33,968 nt of DNA from an uncultured Gimesia sp. (lineage in GTDB: Bacteria; Planctomycetota; Planctomycetia; Planctomycetales; Planctomycetaceae). Below, in pieces: positions 1 through 9,092 of the stretch (position 1 is its first letter; each line of letters starts with the position of its first letter). Location: assembly GCF_937910335.1 (NCBI RefSeq), contig NZ_CALEMX010000224.1:1-33968 (forward strand), given 5' to 3'. Both the position numbers and the translations under genes were made by a program. The notes beneath the pieces were generated by a model, which saw only the letters and a list, made by a program, of their open reading frames with translations, was not told the origin of the DNA and did no database searches.

Positions 1-1
1 T

Positions 2-1912
2 GGCGCAAATCGCATGCCAAAGCGAAGGAAGTCATCTGGGAAATGCGGGTTTGAAAGACGAAACGCCTTTCGGCCTGCGATCGCCGTTGATTATTCGAGC
101 GACGTCAACCAACCTGCCAAGGTGTGGGTGGCCTGGGATCAATACAAGCAGAAACGATACAACGTCGTCGGGCGAAGCGTCTCACGGGAACTCGGTCCGA
201 TTGAATCGATCTCACCCGATGAAATGCATGCTTTACAACCTACAATTCTTTCAACAAAGCAGGGCCTGTTCGTCGCCTGGTTGCAAAAGCAGGATGTGAT
301 TGGCGGCCCGGGCGTGATCAGTCAGTGGCATACGCTGCACGTCGCAAAACGGGATCCGCAAGGCTGGAACCAGATCACAGACGCCGAGGGCAACAATGTC
401 GCGGCAGAATTAACTCAAGGTTTAGTAGCACAGATTGATCCCAAGCCGGTCGCCACCAGCGGCTATCTGGGCCGACGGACCACGCCGATGTTACTCGCCG
501 AGGGTGAAAATTTCTGGTTAATGTGGGAACGGAAATCCGATCATCGCGGCTCGACGGCCAAACCACGCGGAGATCTGGTAGGCCGGCGAATTCAACAGAA
601 CATACTGCAGCCGCCGACTGTGCTGTTGCAGGGAAAAGTTGAATACCATCTGGCACACCCCGAACAGGCAACAGACGGTAAGTTTGCTCTGTTAGCTTCG
701 AATGTCTTCGGCGGCGGGCGACGCGTCTATCATCGTCTCGTCGGAGATCTCAGTCAGCAGACTCCATTCAAGCAGGAGCAATGGACAGGTTGGCAGCCGA
801 CCGAACTTCCGATTCAGGAAGAAGTGAAACCGCGACGAGAAATTCATGTGGGCGACAAAACATTCAAGCTCTTCTGGGCGGACATGCATTGTCACAATAA
901 TCTCTCATCAGATGCAGAGGGAGAACCCGATGAACTCAATCACTATGCCCGTGATAAAGCCGCCCTGGATGTCGTCGTGTTTACGAATAACGATTTTTAT
1001 ATCGTGCCGCTGACACAATACGAATATGAACTGGGGAACTTCTTCGCCAACGCGTTTACGGAACAGAAAAAGTTCCTTTCGCTGCCCGGTTACGAATGGA
1101 CGTCCCGCATCCCCGGCGTCAGCACCGCGAAAGACTCCGATCCCGGCAACTGGACGCATCCTTACAAAAATCGTTCGTTCCCTAATCACCGCAGCGTTGT
1201 TTATCCGCCCGCAGGCGGTCCCGTGATTCGGTTTGTAGAAGTCGAAAATGATATCGCTCGCTTGAATTACGAAGTCCAGAAAACGGGCGGCATCACATTA
1301 ACCCAGCACCCCGCCTTCAAACCATCGGGGCATGAGGTGGAAGTCGGCATGGAATTGACGTCCGGCTGGAGCAATTACATTCAGAGCGTGCCCCAGCTGT
1401 TTCACGGCATCCTCAATCGCGGCGGCAACATGGCGTTCGTCGCGTGTGGCGATTCCCATCGTCGCGCACCCGGTTTGAGTGGCGCCCTGACAGGCATCTA
1501 CGCCGAAGAGCTAACTGCGGAAGCCATTTTCGACGCCTTGAAAAAACGCCGTTGCTTTGCCACGAACGGTTCACAGTTCTTTATCGACGCCCGCGCCAAT
1601 GACGCCTTGATGGGCGAAGAAATCGATTCACAAGACGGCACTGTCAATTTGTCGTTAAAGGCAATCGGAACACGACCCATCGTTTCAGCTGCGTTAATTC
1701 ACAACGGCAAAGAGATCAAAACAGTCAAAGGCAGCGAAACCAAAGAGTTCAAAGTCACTCATCGCCTGAAAAACTTACCCGCAGGCAGACACTGGTTCTA
1801 CTGGCGAATCGTGCAATCAAAAGACGCCCCCGTTCTCCCCGGAAACCTGATGGCAGCCCACGGCCACCTCGCCTGGTCCACGCCACATTATGTGAATGTC
1901 ACTGGTAAGTAG
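2..1912 (+). CDS. DUF3604 / PHP-like metal-dependent hydrolase family protein, 5'-partial
   Basis: The frame is open to the left edge, so the first visible ATG (base 14) is probably internal. No signal peptide is visible, which fits a missing N-terminus. The first ~270 residues have repeated W/V-rich strands (KVWVAWDQY, GLFVAWLQK, NFWLMWERK) like a beta-propeller or sialidase-type domain. From about residue 285 a PHP-type domain follows: DMHCHNNLSSDAEG, LPGYEW, TQHPAF and CGDSHR supply the expected His/Asp metal ligands, and AIFDALKKRRCFATNG is the usual closing motif of DUF3604 proteins. A short beta-sandwich ends the protein. The family is known as PHP-superfamily relatives with no assigned substrate. 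The first ~16 residues are oddly basic, and frame 1 reads more naturally up to base 48, so a 1-nt frameshift is possible. The 3' end overlaps the convergent downstream gene by 14 bp. Confidence 0.8.
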   Translation, partial: GANRMPKRRKSSGKCGFERRNAFRPAIAVDYSSDVNQPAKVWVAWDQYKQKRYNVVGRSVSRELGPIESISPDEMHALQPTILSTKQGLFVAWLQKQDVIGGPGVISQWHTLHVAKRDPQGWNQITDAEGNNVAAELTQGLVAQIDPKPVATSGYLGRRTTPMLLAEGENFWLMWERKSDHRGSTAKPRGDLVGRRIQQNILQPPTVLLQGKVEYHLAHPEQATDGKFALLASNVFGGGRRVYHRLVGDLSQQTPFKQEQWTGWQPTELPIQEEVKPRREIHVGDKTFKLFWADMHCHNNLSSDAEGEPDELNHYARDKAALDVVVFTNNDFYIVPLTQYEYELGNFFANAFTEQKKFLSLPGYEWTSRIPGVSTAKDSDPGNWTHPYKNRSFPNHRSVVYPPAGGPVIRFVEVENDIARLNYEVQKTGGITLTQHPAFKPSGHEVEVGMELTSGWSNYIQSVPQLFHGILNRGGNMAFVACGDSHRRAPGLSGALTGIYAEELTAEAIFDALKKRRCFATNGSQFFIDARANDALMGEEIDSQDGTVNLSLKAIGTRPIVSAALIHNGKEIKTVKGSETKEFKVTHRLKNLPAGRHWFYWRIVQSKDAPVLPGNLMAAHGHLAWSTPHYVNVTGK

Positions 1913-2336
1913 AGTGAGTTAAGGCAGCGTAACGGAGTTGATCCTTTATTTCTCTTCTTCCAAATGTTTCGGGAAGATACCTGCCAAAAAATGGCCATTC
2001 TGGATGATAACCCAGACACCAGAAAAAATAGAACCGCCTGCAATGATAATCAAAAACCTCTTCATTCTTTGTATCAACTTCAAAGCTCACGACGAAAGGT
2101 AAAGGTGCCCAAGGATCAGAAATTTGTTCCCATCTAGTACTCTTGTCAACACTTTTTCGATCTACGAAAACAGTAACACTTTCTGGTAATCCTTCCCGCT
2201 CAAGTTGGACATAATCTCGATGGACCTGTTTGGTTCCCCAAAAGATGGTCAGCAGCCAGAAGACAGCCAAAGTCCCACCAAGAGCGAGATAAAGACGTCG
2301 CCGTTTATATTTCTTGCCCTCTTTCTGGGAATTCAT
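1899..2336 (-). CDS. small single-pass membrane protein, unknown
   Basis: 145 residues if started at the inner ATG at 2336, which has a GAGG Shine-Dalgarno-like stretch about 9 nt upstream; an ATG five codons earlier (2351) is also possible. A basic N-terminus (KEGKKYKRRR) precedes one hydrophobic segment at about residues 16-34 (LALGGTLAVFWLLTIFW), suggesting a type II anchor with an exported domain of about 110 residues. That domain has Cys, Trp and aromatic residues (HCRRFYFFWCLGYHPEW). No family recognised. The gene converges on the DUF3604-like gene, and the two coding ends overlap by 14 bp, so transcription of each would run into the other. Confidence 0.6.
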   Translation of the reverse strand: MNSQKEGKKYKRRRLYLALGGTLAVFWLLTIFWGTKQVHRDYVQLEREGLPESVTVFVDRKSVDKSTRWEQISDPWAPLPFVVSFEVDTKNEEVFDYHCRRFYFFWCLGYHPEWPFFGRYLPETFGRREIKDQLRYAALTHSTYQ

Positions 2337-2530
2337 GAAATTCGACCTCATCTCTCAGTTCAATGAAAACGAACGATTCAGAACTTACGGTCTTCTCTAT
2401 CAGGTCTTCAGCTATTATAGCATGGCAGCCGCAGCAATACCTCATGCAAAATTGCTATCATCACAGCAAATCCAATCTGTTATACTCTATCAAACATAAT
2501 TTTCCATAATGATATAAGAGAATCGGGTGC

Positions 2531-2553
2531 CACTGTCGGCTGGTCCGACAGTG
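2531..2553. repeat. perfect 9-bp hairpin, REP-like or cruciform
   Basis: CACTGTCGG and CCGACAGTG flank a 5-nt loop (CTGGT). The hairpin lies about 40 nt upstream of the next gene's ATG and is not followed by a T-run on either strand, so it is not a convincing intrinsic terminator. It could be an extragenic palindrome of a dispersed family or a 5'-UTR structure. Confidence 0.5.
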
Positions 2554-2593
2554 CTGACAGTAAATGCGTCCTTTAACAAAATCAGCATAAAAA

Positions 2594-3703
2594 ATGAAAC
2601 ATTCCATTCCCCTTTATATCTTTTGTTTTCTACTACTTCTGATGGTCTCAGGAACTCATCACTTACAGGCACAGGTACAGTTCCCCAAAAACTCGAAACC
2701 AAAAGGCGCACCGATCAAAACGTCGGTCTCGGTCACACTGTTGACCGAAACCACCAGCTCGGCGTTGTATGCTCAACAATGGGGGCGGATCTTTCGGGAT
2801 CTGAAAATCTCCGTGCGAACGCGGCGATCTGTCCTGGACGATAAACCCAGCGTCGAGCAGAATGTAAGAGGCACGTTTCGGGAAGTCCGCCTGGTGGGTG
2901 TCCTGGACCGAAATGGAGAGATTCATTTCCCCGGTCATCGATTCGCACGCCGGGATCTGGGGAAACTCAAAGAGTGGCTGAACGAACTCAAAACCTATGG
3001 TGCCCAGGGATCGCCCGAAAGCAAACCGGTCTGGGGTCTCTCAGAAAAACAGTTTAAAACGGTGTTTGAAGCACTGGCTGAGCCAGCGCCCGCGAATGTA
3101 CAAGGGCTGACGCTCAAAGCAGCTATCACGAAACTGGACTTACCGCAGACACTGTCCGTAAGATTTGATGTCGATGCCGAAAAACGACTCGCTTCAGATT
3201 CTCAAATGACAGTCAAACCTGATCTGAAAAAGCTGGCGAAAGGTACCGTACTGGCAATTGCGTTGAAACAGTATGGCCTGGCCTTTCATCCTTCACGAAC
3301 GCCGTCCGGCTCGCTGGAACTGGCTGTCTCTCCCTGGGAATCGAAAACCGCTCCGTGGCCCATCGGCTGGGACCTGAAAAACTCGCGCCAGAAAACAGCG
3401 CCACGCTACTTTCAATTGATTCCCGTCGAATTAACCAACGTTCCCTTAAGAGACGTATTACTGGCAGCGTCGAAGGCTTCCGGGATTCCGATGATTACAG
3501 ACGAGTACGAAATTAAAAAGAAGAACGTCGATCTGGACAAAATCATGGTCACCATTCCCAACAAGCGAACCACTTGGGGAATTCTGATCGGTAACGCCAT
3601 CGGACGAGACGGACTAACGCGTAAGCTGGTAATCGATGAACGCGGGCAGCCCTTTATCTGGATCACTGTCTTCAAGCCGCGTCTCAGTCCCGTTACGCGA
3701 TAG
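2594..3703 (+). CDS. secreted protein with secretin/STN-like C-terminal segment, unknown
   Basis: 369 residues. The N-terminus is a clear Sec signal: basic start, hydrophobic core IPLYIFCFLLLLMVSG, and AQA-type cleavage near residue 27. The mature part is soluble. Residues ~60-145 and ~160-260 look like two alpha/beta domains. Residues ~275-345 (FQLIPVELTNVPLRDVLL followed by ASKASGIPMI) resemble the short N-terminal domain of secretins and TonB receptors, where 'PLRDVL..ia...g' is typical. That resemblance is weak and no secretin pore domain follows, so it is probably a periplasmic scaffold or binding protein. It converges on the next gene with only 6 bp between stop codons. The start has no strong ribosome site but is followed directly by the signal peptide. 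Confidence 0.75.
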   Translation: MKHSIPLYIFCFLLLLMVSGTHHLQAQVQFPKNSKPKGAPIKTSVSVTLLTETTSSALYAQQWGRIFRDLKISVRTRRSVLDDKPSVEQNVRGTFREVRLVGVLDRNGEIHFPGHRFARRDLGKLKEWLNELKTYGAQGSPESKPVWGLSEKQFKTVFEALAEPAPANVQGLTLKAAITKLDLPQTLSVRFDVDAEKRLASDSQMTVKPDLKKLAKGTVLAIALKQYGLAFHPSRTPSGSLELAVSPWESKTAPWPIGWDLKNSRQKTAPRYFQLIPVELTNVPLRDVLLAASKASGIPMITDEYEIKKKNVDLDKIMVTIPNKRTTWGILIGNAIGRDGLTRKLVIDERGQPFIWITVFKPRLSPVTR

Positions 3704-3709
3704 TAATCA

Positions 3710-4222
3710 TCAAGGCGCGGGCGGCGGAATGGGGGGGGCCAATGGTTGTGAAGAGACACCCGGTGTCGGCGGCGCGCCCGGCGGGGGAGGAATGAATTCC
3801 ACACCAGACGGGTTTCGTTTTCGATAAGGCTTTAGCTTCATTTGAGGACCGACTTGCATGCTTCCGTTGGGAATGACCGTCGGTTGGATGTTTCCCTCTA
3901 TCGCGCTGACATTCATCACGTTTTCATTGGGAACCTGATACGGCTGATCGCCGCCCCATAGATCAGGACGTTCATATCGGACATCTTTTCCGGGAGTCAC
4001 ACCGTATTGCCAGTGGAAAAACGCAACCTGACGTGCCCTATACGGGAAATGATCATGCTTTTCGAAGAAGAGGGCCGGCGCTCTGAGTGTGTTGTAATCA
4101 AACCACATGCTGCTCAGTGAGAAATGTTCTCGAAACACCATACAGCCCTGCTGACTGAGCGTTGCGGCGCAGAACAGTAACAGTAAAATTCGATGCTGAT
4201 TGAAAATCCGTTTTCGGTGCAT
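3710..4222 (-). CDS. small secreted/lipoprotein-like protein with Pro-rich tail, unknown
   Basis: 170 residues from the ATG at 4222, which has an AGG stretch 8 nt upstream; a TTG five codons earlier is open but less likely. The start MHRKRIF is followed by a hydrophobic stretch (ILLLLFCAATL) and QQGC, a non-canonical lipobox, so lipid attachment is possible but not secure. The middle is rich in aromatics (FYN-type segments around residues 40-75). The last 30 residues are dominated by proline (PPPPGAPPTPGV, PPIPPPAP), which is common in planctomycete envelope proteins. No domain recognised. Mature location is most likely periplasm or outer membrane. Confidence 0.6.
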   Translation of the reverse strand: MHRKRIFNQHRILLLLFCAATLSQQGCMVFREHFSLSSMWFDYNTLRAPALFFEKHDHFPYRARQVAFFHWQYGVTPGKDVRYERPDLWGGDQPYQVPNENVMNVSAIEGNIQPTVIPNGSMQVGPQMKLKPYRKRNPSGVEFIPPPPGAPPTPGVSSQPLAPPIPPPAP

Positions 4223-4422
4223 GAGCAGAACCTGCAAGAGTCGTTGATAACATCCATTTCCGGATCAAACAGAAAAGCTGACAATGATTGCGCAGCTTCT
4301 CTGATCGGATCTCTACTTTCATCGTCGAGAGAAAAGGCTGGGATTGAATCATTTCTCACTGAATGGAATCAGGCTTGGGAATTGATTCCGGTTTCGTAAA
4401 ACAGGTAGAATAGGAAGAGTTT

Positions 4423-4965
4423 TCATCGCCACATTTGCGCAAAGATTTTCCCCAGCGCGGGCAATTGATAGTGTGCATTCAGACCACTGGGATTGGGCAG
4501 CACCCAGACCTCAGCCTCACCAAGCGTACGTTCTTGCAGGCCGAGCATAGCCTGTTTTTCCTGAAACGCACTTCGATAGGAGGTGATTCCCAGAAAAACC
4601 ACTTTTTGTGGCCGGAACTTCAGCACCTTTCGCTTCAAAATTTCAGCACCCTCATAGAGTTCTGCTTTCGACAAATCGTCAGCCCGCTTGGACGCGCGGC
4701 TTACAATATTCGTCAACCCACCTCCCTGTTTGAGCAGCAGATGATCTTCGAAGGGGGAATATAACCGTTTGGTAATACCGGCGAGAGACAGGGCAGGCCA
4801 GAATCGGTTTCCCGGACGCGCGAAATGATGCCCCACCGCCGCCGAATACAAACCGGGATTCGTGCCTACGAACAGCGCCTTCAATCCGGTTTTGATTAAA
4901 TCGGGTAACAGCTTGTCCGTCGCTTGCGCAACTTCGATTGCAGTCGGCTTCCAGATTTCTTCCAC
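4423..4965 (-). CDS. mug: G/U mismatch-specific uracil-DNA glycosylase (Mug/TDG family)
   Basis: About 180 residues from a GTG start at 4965 (EEIWKPT...). This start has GGAG 10 nt upstream and puts the N-terminus where homologues begin; the open frame continues to a TTG at 5001 overlapping the upstream stop. Family motifs are clear: VGTNPGLYSA carries the catalytic-site Asn of motif I, HHFARPGNRFWPAL forms the next conserved block, and VLPNPSGLNAHY is the C-terminal motif that contacts the mismatch. The enzyme excises uracil and some damaged pyrimidines opposite guanine during base-excision repair. It is slightly longer than E. coli Mug (168 aa). It lies 32 nt downstream of the aminomutase-like gene on the same strand and may be co-transcribed, with no obvious functional link. 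Confidence 0.9.
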   Translation of the reverse strand: MEEIWKPTAIEVAQATDKLLPDLIKTGLKALFVGTNPGLYSAAVGHHFARPGNRFWPALSLAGITKRLYSPFEDHLLLKQGGGLTNIVSRASKRADDLSKAELYEGAEILKRKVLKFRPQKVVFLGITSYRSAFQEKQAMLGLQERTLGEAEVWVLPNPSGLNAHYQLPALGKIFAQMWR

Positions 4966-4997
4966 GACGCACAATCTCCAGTTTGCGGCTGCGCTTC

Positions 4998-6365
4998 TCA
5001 ATCGATAAATCCATCAGCGCGAAGGGCATCCATGGCACGCTCGAAGGCTTTGACTGTAAAATTGATATCCTCGTCGGTGTGAGCAGCCGTCGTCATGGCG
5101 CCCCAGCCAAACCAGTCAACACCATTCAGTAACAGTGCACAACGAAACGCATGACCCAACCGGGCATCATGCTTGCGGTCCAAACGATCAAAATCATTTT
5201 GATAAGGCACGAACGAATCATCAGTCGGTCGCGGCCCCTCGTATCCGGGGAAGACTTTGATTATGGAAAACTGGCCATAGACGACCCAATCCACATTTTT
5301 ACGCGTGAGAACTTCATTCAAACCCTGACGCAGTTTCGCACCACTTTCATTCGCTTTTCGACAAGGCGCTCCAGTGGCAACCTGCTTCAATACGGAAATT
5401 CCCGCTGCCGCCGAAAGGGGGTTCGCGTTGTAAGTGCCGGGATGTTTCATCTTCTGACCAAACGGGTTATCAAAGGCAATCGCCTGCATCAGATCGGCGC
5501 GACCCGCCAGGCAGCCGCCCGGCAATCCACCCGCGACAATTTTTGCCAGCGATGTCAAATCTGGCACAATGCCACAGACTTCCTGCATACCGCCCGGAGC
5601 AACGCGAAAACCGCTGATGACTTCATCCATAATCAGCAGTACGCCCTTGTCGGCGGTCAACTTTCTTAGTCCCTGCAGGAACCCTTCATTTAAAGGCACC
5701 ACACCCCAGCGACTACCCGTCGCTTCGACAATAATACAGGCAGGGTCATGCGCGTCGATCGCCCGTTCCACCAGTTCCAGATCGTTAGGGCGAATGATAA
5801 TCAATTCATCAGAAACACCTTCGGTTACGCCGGGCATGGCGTAGGTTTCGTCATCGTGCGGAGGTTCTGCCGCCTGTGCCAGCAGATCGTGCCAGCCATG
5901 AAAGTGACCTGCGAACTTCATGACCTTCGTTTTACCGGTGGCAATGCGGGCTACACGCAACGCCATCATCGTCGCTTCGGTGCCACTGCTGGTGAAACGT
6001 AACATCTCACAGGAAGGTACCAGTTGACGAACGAGTTCGCCCCACTCCAGTTCCAGTTCATGACAGGCACCGAAATGTGTGCCTTTCGCAACCTGATCTT
6101 GAACCGCTTTGACCATTTCGGGATGACTGTGACCCAGAATCAGCGCACCGTGGCCGCTCCAGTAATCAATAATATCATTGCCATCCACGTCATATTTATG
6201 ACCACCCAATGCATGGTCGACGTAAATCGGAAACGGCTTCATATACCGGCCATCGTGTGTCACCCCGCTGGGAAACAGGCTGCACGCACGCTGATACATT
6301 TGCGAAGAAGTCGGGAACTTTGCGAAAAAGTCGGCTTCAATCTGTTGTCCCACTGCCTGGCTCAT
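4998..6365 (-). CDS. glutamate-1-semialdehyde 2,1-aminomutase-like class III aminotransferase
   Basis: 455 residues, PLP fold-type I. Visible motifs: SSGTEATMMALRVAR (residues ~126-140, phosphate binding), GHFHGWHD (~153-160), the cofactor Asp in MDEVISGFR (D247) and the Schiff-base Lys in LTSLAKIVAGGLPGG (K275). The whole pattern is that of HemL-type aminomutases. True HemL (about 425-430 aa) makes 5-aminolevulinate for haem. This protein has a longer C-terminus and a divergent 'GPRPTDDSF' loop, so it may be a paralogue acting on another amino-ketone, and I leave the gene symbol blank. The start ATG has GTGAG about 9 nt upstream. It leads a possible two-gene unit with mug. Confidence 0.85.
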   Translation of the reverse strand: MSQAVGQQIEADFFAKFPTSSQMYQRACSLFPSGVTHDGRYMKPFPIYVDHALGGHKYDVDGNDIIDYWSGHGALILGHSHPEMVKAVQDQVAKGTHFGACHELELEWGELVRQLVPSCEMLRFTSSGTEATMMALRVARIATGKTKVMKFAGHFHGWHDLLAQAAEPPHDDETYAMPGVTEGVSDELIIIRPNDLELVERAIDAHDPACIIVEATGSRWGVVPLNEGFLQGLRKLTADKGVLLIMDEVISGFRVAPGGMQEVCGIVPDLTSLAKIVAGGLPGGCLAGRADLMQAIAFDNPFGQKMKHPGTYNANPLSAAAGISVLKQVATGAPCRKANESGAKLRQGLNEVLTRKNVDWVVYGQFSIIKVFPGYEGPRPTDDSFVPYQNDFDRLDRKHDARLGHAFRCALLLNGVDWFGWGAMTTAAHTDEDINFTVKAFERAMDALRADGFID

Positions 6366-6524
6366 AGTGTTTTACTCACAAATAGATGTAAGGAATCGTT
6401 CTGATGTATCATCAGATGTTGTTGCTGCCCATTGGATTCATTTTAGAAAGCAAAATGAAACTGACTACTGTAATTTATATCGGAACGTGGACCAAATATC
6501 AAAGAGTTCGGAGCTGGAACAATC

Positions 6525-8705
6525 TTAATACTCGTTCGATGCCTCAGTCTGCCCTTCAATGCCGGAAAAAGAACTTTCCGCCACTTGACGCACAAGCCGT
6601 TCCTCGGCTTCCTGTTTCAGTTTGGCAATCGCGTCAGCCAATGGCATTGGACCCAGATCACCGTCGATTCGATCGCGCACGGCAACCGCAGTCTGCTCGG
6701 CTTCTTTCGGACCAACAATGAACATATACGGAATCAATTCCAGTTGGGCATCGCGGATCTTCGCGTTGACTTTCGAACTCCGTGTATCAACTGAAATCCG
6801 GAAACCGTTCTTTCGCAGTTCGGCAGCCACTTCGTTCGCGTAATCGAGCGTTTTATCACTGACGGGCAGCACACGGATTTGCTCCGGTGCCAACCACAGT
6901 GGAAACGCGCCCGCGAAATGTTCGATCAACATACCGGTGAAACGTTCCATCGAGCCAAATGGGGCACGGTGAATCATCACCGGGCGGTGTGGCTGATTGT
7001 CGGAGCCAGTATATTCAAGTTTGAAGCGTTCGGGCAGGTTGTAATCCAGTTGCACGGTTCCCAATTGCCATTCACGGCCAATACAATCCGAAACCATAAA
7101 GTCAGCCTTAGGTCCGTAGAACGCGGCTTCCCCTTCACATTCGCTGAAGGGCATGCCAGAATCCGAGAGCACTTTTCGCAAGCTGTTTTCCGCTCGTTCC
7201 CAGTTTTCTTCACTGCCGACATATTTATCACTGCCGGGCTCGCGGAGAGAAAGTTGCACGCGGAAATTATCCAGACCCACCGCAGCCAGAATGAATTTTA
7301 CCAGATCCAATGTGATACGGAATTCCTCTTCCACCTGCTCGGGAGTGCAGAAAATGTGTGCATCATCCTGAGTCAAACCGCGCACACGCAGCATGCCGTT
7401 CAATTCCCCGGTTTGTTCATGACGATAAACGGTTCCAAATTCCGCCAGCCGCACAGGCAAATCCCGATAGCTGCGCGGCATCGCTTTATACATCTCTGCA
7501 TGATGCGGACAGTTCATCGGCTTCAGTAAATAACGTTCGTTTTTATGTTCCCAGGCTTTCAGGATTTCAATTTTTTCTTCCCGGCTCGCACCCGGTGGAA
7601 ATTCAAAATCGCAGTTCATGACCCGTGATGACTTGAAGAAGATCTCCTCATCCTCAGCCGACAGACTCTCTTCCTCCAGCTTTCGAACCCAGAAATCAAC
7701 CAGTTGCCCTGCATCATGGCTGAACAGTGGCGCAAATTGCGAATCGCGATAATAGGGGAAGTGGCCACTGGTTTCATACAGCTCCACGCGTCCGATATGG
7801 GGTGAATAAACGGGCTGATAGCCGAGCCGTGTCAGTTCGACCTTGATGAAGTCTTCAAGTACCGCGCGGATGGTGGCCCCTTTCGGCAGCCAGAGACAGA
7901 GCCCCTGTCCCACTTCCGGATTGATCTGAAACAGCCCCAGTTTTTTCCCCAGCACACGATGATCGCGGCGCTTGGCTTCCTCAATCTGTTCCAGATATTT
8001 TTTCAAATCCTTTTTACTGAAGAAGGCAGTTCCATACAGACGCTGAAGTGGTTTACTACCGGTGTCTCCCTTCCAGTAGGAACCGGCAATCGAGAGTAGT
8101 TTGAACGCTTTGACTTTTCCCGCATTCGGAATATGAGGACCACGACAGAGATCGACAAATTCGCCCTGACGATAAAAGCTCAGCTGCCCATGGTCGGCCA
8201 GACCTGTTTCGATATGCTCGGCTTTCGAATGCTGATCCATTTCATTCACAAACGAAACCGCTTCGGACCGGTCGAGAGAGAACCGTTCGAAGGGTTCTTC
8301 TTCTTTGATGATCTTTTTCATTTCCTCTTCGATTTTGGGGAAATCATCTTCGCTGATGGTATGTTCGAGTCCAAAATCGTAATAGAAGCCATGCGGCAGC
8401 GTCGGGCCAAACGCCAGTTGAATGCCCGGCCAGAGACGCATTACCGCCCGCGCCATAATATGGGCACATGAGTGGCGCATCACGCCAAGCGCTTCGGCAT
8501 CGCGGTCGGTCAGCAGGCGGAGTGAGAGTTCGGACGAGCCCGAAATTTCTTTCATCGGGCGGAACGCATCACATACGGTTCCATCCACTTCTGCGGCGAC
8601 CACCGCATTGGCCAGCCGCTCACCGATTGATTGGGCTACATCGATTGCAGTGCTGTTTTCGGAGTATTCCTTGACGGTTCCATCGGGGAGTTTGACTTGA
8701 ATCAT
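6525..8705 (-). CDS. thrS: threonine--tRNA ligase
   Basis: 726 residues, class II synthetase that charges tRNA-Thr in the cytoplasm. Domain order: N-terminal TGS (1-62), second editing/SAD domain (about residues 90-240, with [11 protein letters not shown] and CRGPHIP), catalytic core, C-terminal anticodon-binding domain (~600-710). Zinc ligands expected from E. coli ThrRS are present: Cys in MNCPHH (~398), His in DDAHIFC (~450) and His in IHRAPFG (~578). It is about 80 residues longer than E. coli ThrRS; the main extra piece is an acidic insertion of roughly 60 residues between the motif-1 region ([10 protein letters not shown]) and the MNCP zinc Cys. A short variable tail follows. The 275 bp upstream show no tRNA-like T-box element that I can recognise. 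Confidence 0.97.
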   Translation of the reverse strand: MIQVKLPDGTVKEYSENSTAIDVAQSIGERLANAVVAAEVDGTVCDAFRPMKEISGSSELSLRLLTDRDAEALGVMRHSCAHIMARAVMRLWPGIQLAFGPTLPHGFYYDFGLEHTISEDDFPKIEEEMKKIIKEEEPFERFSLDRSEAVSFVNEMDQHSKAEHIETGLADHGQLSFYRQGEFVDLCRGPHIPNAGKVKAFKLLSIAGSYWKGDTGSKPLQRLYGTAFFSKKDLKKYLEQIEEAKRRDHRVLGKKLGLFQINPEVGQGLCLWLPKGATIRAVLEDFIKVELTRLGYQPVYSPHIGRVELYETSGHFPYYRDSQFAPLFSHDAGQLVDFWVRKLEEESLSAEDEEIFFKSSRVMNCDFEFPPGASREEKIEILKAWEHKNERYLLKPMNCPHHAEMYKAMPRSYRDLPVRLAEFGTVYRHEQTGELNGMLRVRGLTQDDAHIFCTPEQVEEEFRITLDLVKFILAAVGLDNFRVQLSLREPGSDKYVGSEENWERAENSLRKVLSDSGMPFSECEGEAAFYGPKADFMVSDCIGREWQLGTVQLDYNLPERFKLEYTGSDNQPHRPVMIHRAPFGSMERFTGMLIEHFAGAFPLWLAPEQIRVLPVSDKTLDYANEVAAELRKNGFRISVDTRSSKVNAKIRDAQLELIPYMFIVGPKEAEQTAVAVRDRIDGDLGPMPLADAIAKLKQEAEERLVRQVAESSFSGIEGQTEASNEY

Positions 8706-8980
8706 CTGAGTATCTGAACTTCATCTAAAGTCGGAACCACCACAGTCGCCGTTACAAAGGGCTCACCGCTCGGGCAGTTCGAAGGAGGTAGCGTCTTTAT
8801 ATTCGACAAGATATGTCTGCGTCAATGTTCGCTCGAAAGCGGGATATTCGCAGGAAACCATTCAAATTGGTATGATCGGTCAGACAGGACCAGAGATTCC
8901 AGCATTCGGCTGTTTTTTTGACAGATTTCAGTCTGGAACTTGACGATATACCAAACGATACGTAACCTTTTTAAACCTCA

Positions 8981-9054
8981 GGACGATTAGCTCAGTTGGT
9001 TAGAGCGCCACGTTGACATCGTGGAGGTCACCGGTTCGAATCCAGTATCGTCCA
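8981..9054 (+). tRNA. tRNA-Val (anticodon GAC)
   Basis: 74 nt fold into a cloverleaf: acceptor GGACGAT/ATCGTCC perfectly paired, D-arm GCTC...GAGC, anticodon stem CCACG/CGTGG around loop TTGACAT (anticodon GAC at positions 34-36), T-loop TTCGAAT, discriminator A. The T-stem ACCGG/CCAGT has one C-A mismatch. CCA is not encoded. A strong terminator follows directly. The gene marks the left edge of an AT-rich region closed by a decayed copy at 11613. Confidence 0.96.
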
Positions 9055-9059
9055 CTTCT

Positions 9060-9092
9060 AAGCCCTGTCTCAGTAACGAGATAGGGCTTTTT
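9060..9092 (+). terminator. intrinsic terminator of tRNA-Val
   Basis: A 12-bp stem (AAGCCCTGTCTC / GAGATAGGGCTT, one G-T pair) with a 6-nt loop AGTAAC is followed by a short T-run. It starts 6 nt after the tRNA. Confidence 0.9.

Noticed and set aside
5151-5669. 172-codon plus-strand frame inside the aminomutase-like gene
   Set aside because: Antisense shadow; composition matches the complementary coding sequence.
6879-7529. 216-codon plus-strand frame inside thrS
   Set aside because: Antisense shadow of a certain gene; no family-like motifs.
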